Positions 60,601-64,000 of a stretch of 64,000 nucleotides of DNA are shown here, one piece after another. The stretch is taken from the NCBI RefSeq assembly GCF_028858725.1, contig NC_084768.1:3455853-3519852 (forward strand). The letters are read 5' to 3'. The position numbers were made by a program, and so were the translations under genes. Each line of letters opens with the position of its first letter. Position 1 is the first letter of the stretch. Origin of the DNA: Colius striatus (lineage: Eukaryota > Chordata > Aves > Coliiformes > Coliidae). Below the pieces are notes generated by a model. That model worked only from the letters and a program-made list of their open reading frames with translations. It made no database searches and was not told the DNA's origin.

Positions 60601-60987
60601 TTCTCCTGGCTCCTGTCCTGGGCTGTCTTCTGCCAACATGTGCATAATGTCTGTCTCCTACTTTGTCCTCTTTCAGTTACACCAAGGGAGAGCTAGATAT
60701 TTCATACATTACCTCAAGAATCATAGGTAAGTACTGCTTGCTGGACAAGGCAAACTCCTGGTATCCCAGGGTTGACAAGTCCAAGGAGGGGTGTGTGTGA
60801 TGGTGCACACTCAGCCTGGCTGCTTCTTCCTTCTCTAGTGATGTCTTTCCCGGCTGAAGGCGTTGAGTTGGGGTTCAGGAACCACATTGAAGATGTGAGG
60901 ACGTTTCTGGACTCCAGACATCCCGACCACTACACCGTCTTCAACTTGTCACCCAAGTACTATCGCAGTGCCAAGTTCCACAACCGG
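45408..60987 (+). CDS. DNAJC6: DNAJC6 (auxilin), 5' part, long isoform
   Basis: Neuronal J-domain co-chaperone that recruits HSC70 to strip clathrin from vesicles after endocytosis. The window contains long exon 1 (45408-45618), exon 2 (59629-59779), exon 3 (60677-60726) and exon 4 (60839-60987); the rest of the PTEN-like domain, the clathrin-binding region and the C-terminal J domain lie beyond the right edge. Exon 1 begins MSLLGSYRKKPGGDGYESLQ as in the human long isoform, then a Gly/Ala-rich stretch and five Gln. Exon 2 has DMEPSYGGGLLDMVKGGAG and the amphipathic LKDNLKDTLKDT repeat. Exon 4 begins the tensin-type phosphatase-like domain (DHYTVFNLSPKYY). All junction phases agree (1, 2, 1, 0). 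Both first exons join exon 2 in the same phase. Confidence 0.95.
45597..45617 (+). promoter_or_regulatory. RE1/REST-like element in DNAJC6 exon 1
   Basis: GGCAGCACCATGGACAGCTC and the next A match the RE1 consensus at 16 of 21 places, including both core half-sites AGCACC and GGACAGC with the right two-base gap. Auxilin is neuron-enriched, so REST control is plausible. The bases are also coding (STMDSS) and abut the splice donor, so the match may be coincidental. Confidence 0.4.
45630..45715. repeat. pyrimidine run and GT repeat next to the exon 1 donor
   Basis: CCTCCTCCTCTTCCTCCTTC-type tract (45630-45666) followed by GTGTGTGTCTCTGTGTGTGTG (45690-45711). Simple sequence beginning about a dozen bases after the DNAJC6 long exon 1. 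Confidence 0.85.
49279..49342 (-). mobile_element. CR1 LINE tail, minus strand
   Basis: GGTCGGAAGGGACCTCTAGA and GATCATCCAGCCCAGCCCCA are the reverse complement of the CR1 3' end. Short remnant in DNAJC6 intron 1. Confidence 0.8.
54577..54745 (-). mobile_element. CR1 LINE 3' end, minus strand
   Basis: Starts with CATAGAATCATAGCATGGTA (octamers on the minus strand) and runs through the GGTTGGAAGGGACCTTTAGA and GGAACATGTCCAGGAGGGTC blocks, then breaks off after GGGCAGCCTGTTC. It is very similar to the copy at 3259, so it belongs to the same young group. Confidence 0.92.
59629..59779 (+). CDS. DNAJC6: DNAJC6 coding exon 2
   Basis: 151 bases, acceptor TCCTTGAAG, donor GCCAG/GTACAG. Codes for ASSPDMEPSYGGG, LLDMVKGGAGRLFSN, LKDNLKDTLKDTSSKV and MQSVA, nearly identical to mammalian auxilin. 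The repeated LKD(N/T) unit is an amphipathic helix. Confidence 0.97.
59780..60676 (+). other. DNAJC6: DNAJC6 intron 2
   Basis: About 0.9 kb; no repeat or other feature recognised. Confidence 0.9.
60677..60726 (+). CDS. DNAJC6: DNAJC6 coding exon 3
   Basis: 50-base microexon, acceptor CTCTTTCAG, donor ATAG/GTAAGT. With its neighbours it codes for SYTKGELDISYITSRIIV, the lead-in to the phosphatase-like domain. Confidence 0.96.
60839..60987 (+). CDS. DNAJC6: DNAJC6 coding exon 4
   Basis: 149 bases, acceptor CCTTCTCTAG, donor ACCGG/GTGAGT, phase 0 at the end. Codes for MSFPAEGVELGFRNHIEDV, RTFLDSRHPDHYTVFNLSPK and YYRSAKFHNR, the start of the tensin-type phosphatase-like domain. The catalytic-loop part of that domain is encoded beyond the window. 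Confidence 0.97.
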
Positions 60988-63900
60988 GTGAGTGTCCCCT
61001 GAGAGGGTGACAAGAGCAAGGGCTGAGCCTTCTAACTGAGGCCAAAAGGGCACTGGGGCCTGTCTCTGTGTATCCTGAGCATGGCAGAATGTAAGAGGAT
61101 GGGAAAGAAATGACAGGTGTTTCGAAGCTGCTCTGGTTGATCCTGGGTTTTAGGGAGACCACAGGAATTCTAATCATCACTAGGAAACTCAGGGCGTGCA
61201 TGATGCTTGTCTTAGGGGCATGTGAGGCTAGGTGGCATTGCACTAAGTTGAGGCTGTGCTGCTCTTGGCTCCTGCAGAGCTGGTAGAAGCTGCTGCAGGG
61301 AAATAAGGAGAAAGAAATTGCCAACAAAAGCAGGCAGGTTATTTTCATGTGGAATAATCCTTCAGTTGCACTTTAGTCAGGCAGGAGCCTTTAGGAGGCA
61401 AAGCACAGGACTGGAAACTGAATGAAAGGGGCATTTTGGCTCTTCCACTAACACGTGACTTTAAAAGACCTCACCTCCTCACTCTGCCCATTTTCCTCTC
61501 TAAAACCAGAAGAGCATACAGGGGCATGGCAAGGCTCTGGGTCATGAATGGCTTTTAGAGGAAATCTCTATGAAATACTTCTGTTGGGGTGCAAGATGAG
61601 AGCTGATCTTCCAGCAAACCTCCTGTTCTCTCCCTCTCCCACAGGACAGGGAGGATTTTGATTTTCTTCAACAACAACAAAAGGTTGCAAGGCTTAACCC
61701 TTGGTCAGAGTAAGCAAATCTCATGCAGCATAAGCCTCACTTCACTTTGATTTGAGGTAGAAGTCCTCATTTCGTTATAATTTGAAGCATAGCTGAATCT
61801 GTCTTCAGCAACTGCTCTGATCACCAGAAATCTCTCACACTTGAAGCACGTTTCTCAGTGGCAATCAGTAACCAGCCATGACTTCAAATATAAACAGATG
61901 AATGGGCAAGACTAATCCAAATATACCAAGGGCTCTGCATCTTCAGTTGTGGTGCATCGCTGTTGCAGTTGGTGAGAGGGGAATGATGGGTCTACTGTTG
62001 AAAGCTCAGCACTAAACATCCATTTGTGGACCTGGACACAACTCCTTGACCTGGACATAACTCCTCCTTCCCCTGTGCTTTATCTCCTACTCTGTCTACT
62101 TTATCTCTACTCTACTCAGCAGCTCAACACATGACTTTATACGTTCCTCTTGATTAGGTGCCTTGTAAGCTGGTGCTTTGACACACACAGGAAGAAAATG
62201 ACTCAGCTTTTAATAAAAGATTATGCTTCTCAGGTTATGGGCTGGGAAATACCAGTGCCAGGTATTTTTCAGGAGAAGGAATTGTGCACAACACAATACA
62301 TGAGATCAGACAAAACAGGACACAGTTGCAAATATGAGGTTGGACTTCATAGACATTGGGGAAAAAACACTAATGGGTGTCAAGGGGGTGAGTCTGGCTG
62401 AGGAGGCCAAATGAGCTGAGGTTTTGAGATGCACACTTGTTCTTTGGAGTGAGTTTCAAATTCCTATCTTCTTGAAAGCTTTGCTTATTTTTTTTCCTAA
62501 GCTCCCTTGCTGTGCAGTGGCATGGGAAGGAGATGTTTATGTCTTGCTGGGTCATTTTCCTGCCCTGATACAGCAGTTCAGGACACAAAGCTCCAGGTGC
62601 CCAGTCTGTTGAGGAGAAGAGGAGACTATGAACACTAAAACCTTCTGCTCAAACCTGGTTGTGCTTTGTTCTCCTCCTTGCCTCACCTCCCCAGCAGGAG
62701 AGGGCTGCTCAGGGAAGTGTGAGCAGTTTGGAAACATCTAACTCAAAGACAACTTTAAACAAAACCAAACTTGAGAGTCCCTGATGGGTCACATTCTTGG
62801 CTGTTGCCAAAACAAGCACTGGCTGCTTATTTCCAAAGCTGTAGTAGGAGTGCTGTTACTTTTCTGCAAGGTTGGCCTTCCTGAGTGGTTGGTGAGGTTA
62901 TGTTTGAGATAAGTGTTACATAGTGTGTGTTTGATTTCCCAATTGCAAATCAGCAGGCGACTGTTTAATTACAGGCAGAGCAACCAGATAATTGCAGACT
63001 GTTAAGAGATGTGTATTATTTACATGGTATGTGATAATGGCTTTTCCAGATGCTTGACAGTCTATTGTCATGAGGTCTCTTCAGAAGACCTGTCAGTGAA
63101 TGGATCACTGGTCATATTAGTTCTAACAGCCACTTGGAATCTGAATTGGGTTGTAGTGATCTAATTGCAAGTGGATGGTGTGCCTCTGGAAGCCTGCTGC
63201 AGAAGTATTTGGGGTTGAGAGGAGAAGCCTTTTGCTTGATAGAAAATAATCTGTGTCATACTATAAAATAGTTGATAATATTTCTGGCATCAGCATTCTG
63301 GCTCTGTTTAAGTCTTGAATAGATACTTGTGATTGTATTGCAGGTTTCCCAATGGTCTGTAAGTGCAGCAGTGTGTGCCCTGTCAGGTCTGGGGAACACA
63401 AAGCTGTCCCTGCGTTGGGGCTTTGCTGTGCAGTGAACCTTTGGGTGTTTTGTGCCCCCTTGGCCCTTCCTGAAAATGCACAGAAAAGGAATAGGCAAGG
63501 GAAAATCAAGTGTATACAACAGAAGAACTGCAATCAACTGCAGCTCTTGAGGCAGGAGAAGATGAGGGATGAGTGTGATGCCATAGAGAGGGGCAATAGG
63601 GACCGGTCATTGACTACCTTCCAAAGCTTGAGCTTGGTCTGACTCGTTGGATAGCTTCTACCATGCAAAGCTCAGTACTTCTCTGCTTTCACTCAGGATT
63701 CCTGGCTCTGCCATAAGATGTTGTGCAGGTATATGTAAGAGAGAATGATAAATATAAGTTTTATGAAACCTGGGGCACTTCCTTCCTCCGAGAGGGGAAA
63801 AGGTCAGGTGTGGAAATCATATGGCTGTTTAACAACATCTGGGCAAAGCATCTCCTTCCTGCCTCCGCTTCTCATTAAGCAGGATCCAAACATCAGCTGA

Positions 63901-64000
63901 GAGAGAGAACCAGTCCTTTGCCTGAGGACAAACCTTGTGATGTTCCTCCTTTAAATTTCTTCTTATTTTTTAATCATATTTCAATTAAAGCCAGATGAAA
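60988..64000 (+). other. DNAJC6: DNAJC6 intron 4, cut by the window edge
   Basis: The expected next exon (beginning with the VSECSWP segment of auxilin) was not found, so the remaining 3.0 kb is intron. It holds a short CAA run at 61668-61681 and no recognised repeat family. Confidence 0.85.

Noticed and set aside
60988-64000. A further auxilin exon
   Set aside because: No frame matches the segment that follows KFHNR in auxilin, and the short frames here lack fitting splice sites.

Overview
This is a vertebrate nuclear genome window, almost certainly from a bird. It has exon-intron genes with GT-AG splice sites, CpG-island promoters, and many CR1 LINE copies ending in the avian CR1 3' octamer (ATTCTATG-like). 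The gene content matches the segment that in other amniotes lies between JAK1 and LEPR. The species cannot be told from the sequence.

Layout from left to right. (1) 1-2250: a CpG island at about 1.4-2.25 kb with a good minus-strand splice donor. From its position this is probably the 5' noncoding end of JAK1, but no JAK1 coding sequence lies in the window. A further candidate minus-strand exon, unassigned, lies at 262-390. (2) 2.25-14.3 kb: no recognisable gene; two long CR1 copies in opposite orientation, one CR1 tail and a 3 x 40 bp minisatellite. (3) 14.3-17.6 kb: the mir-101-1 hairpin on the minus strand (14420-14494). A poly(A) signal lies just downstream and a CpG island with two minus-strand splice donors lies 2.5-3 kb upstream, which together suggest a pri-miRNA transcription unit. 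(4) 17.6-18.7 kb: the CpG island continues through a 10-bp CpG-rich tandem repeat and a ZNF143-like site into exon 1 of AK4. (5) 18.5-32.1 kb: the complete AK4 gene (mitochondrial adenylate kinase 4), five coding exons and about 2.5 kb of 3' UTR. (6) 32.1-33.9 kb: spacer with CR1 pieces. (7) 34.0 kb to the window end: the 5' part of DNAJC6 (auxilin). It has a short-isoform first exon at 34.1 kb, a long-isoform first exon at 45.4 kb, and shared exons 2-4 at 59.6, 60.7 and 60.8 kb. The rest of the gene lies beyond the window.

AK4 acts in mitochondrial nucleotide metabolism and auxilin in clathrin uncoating at synapses; they are neighbours by synteny, not a functional unit. The points most worth checking are: a one-base surplus in the C run of the AK4 P-loop, which breaks its frame; an Arg at AK4 residue 159 where human AK4 has Gln; a phase-matched candidate third first exon of DNAJC6 with a hydrophobic start; an RE1/REST-like core overlapping the DNAJC6 long first exon; and the helically phased CpG decamer array between the miR-101 and AK4 promoters. 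I found no sign of a wholly new multi-gene system.
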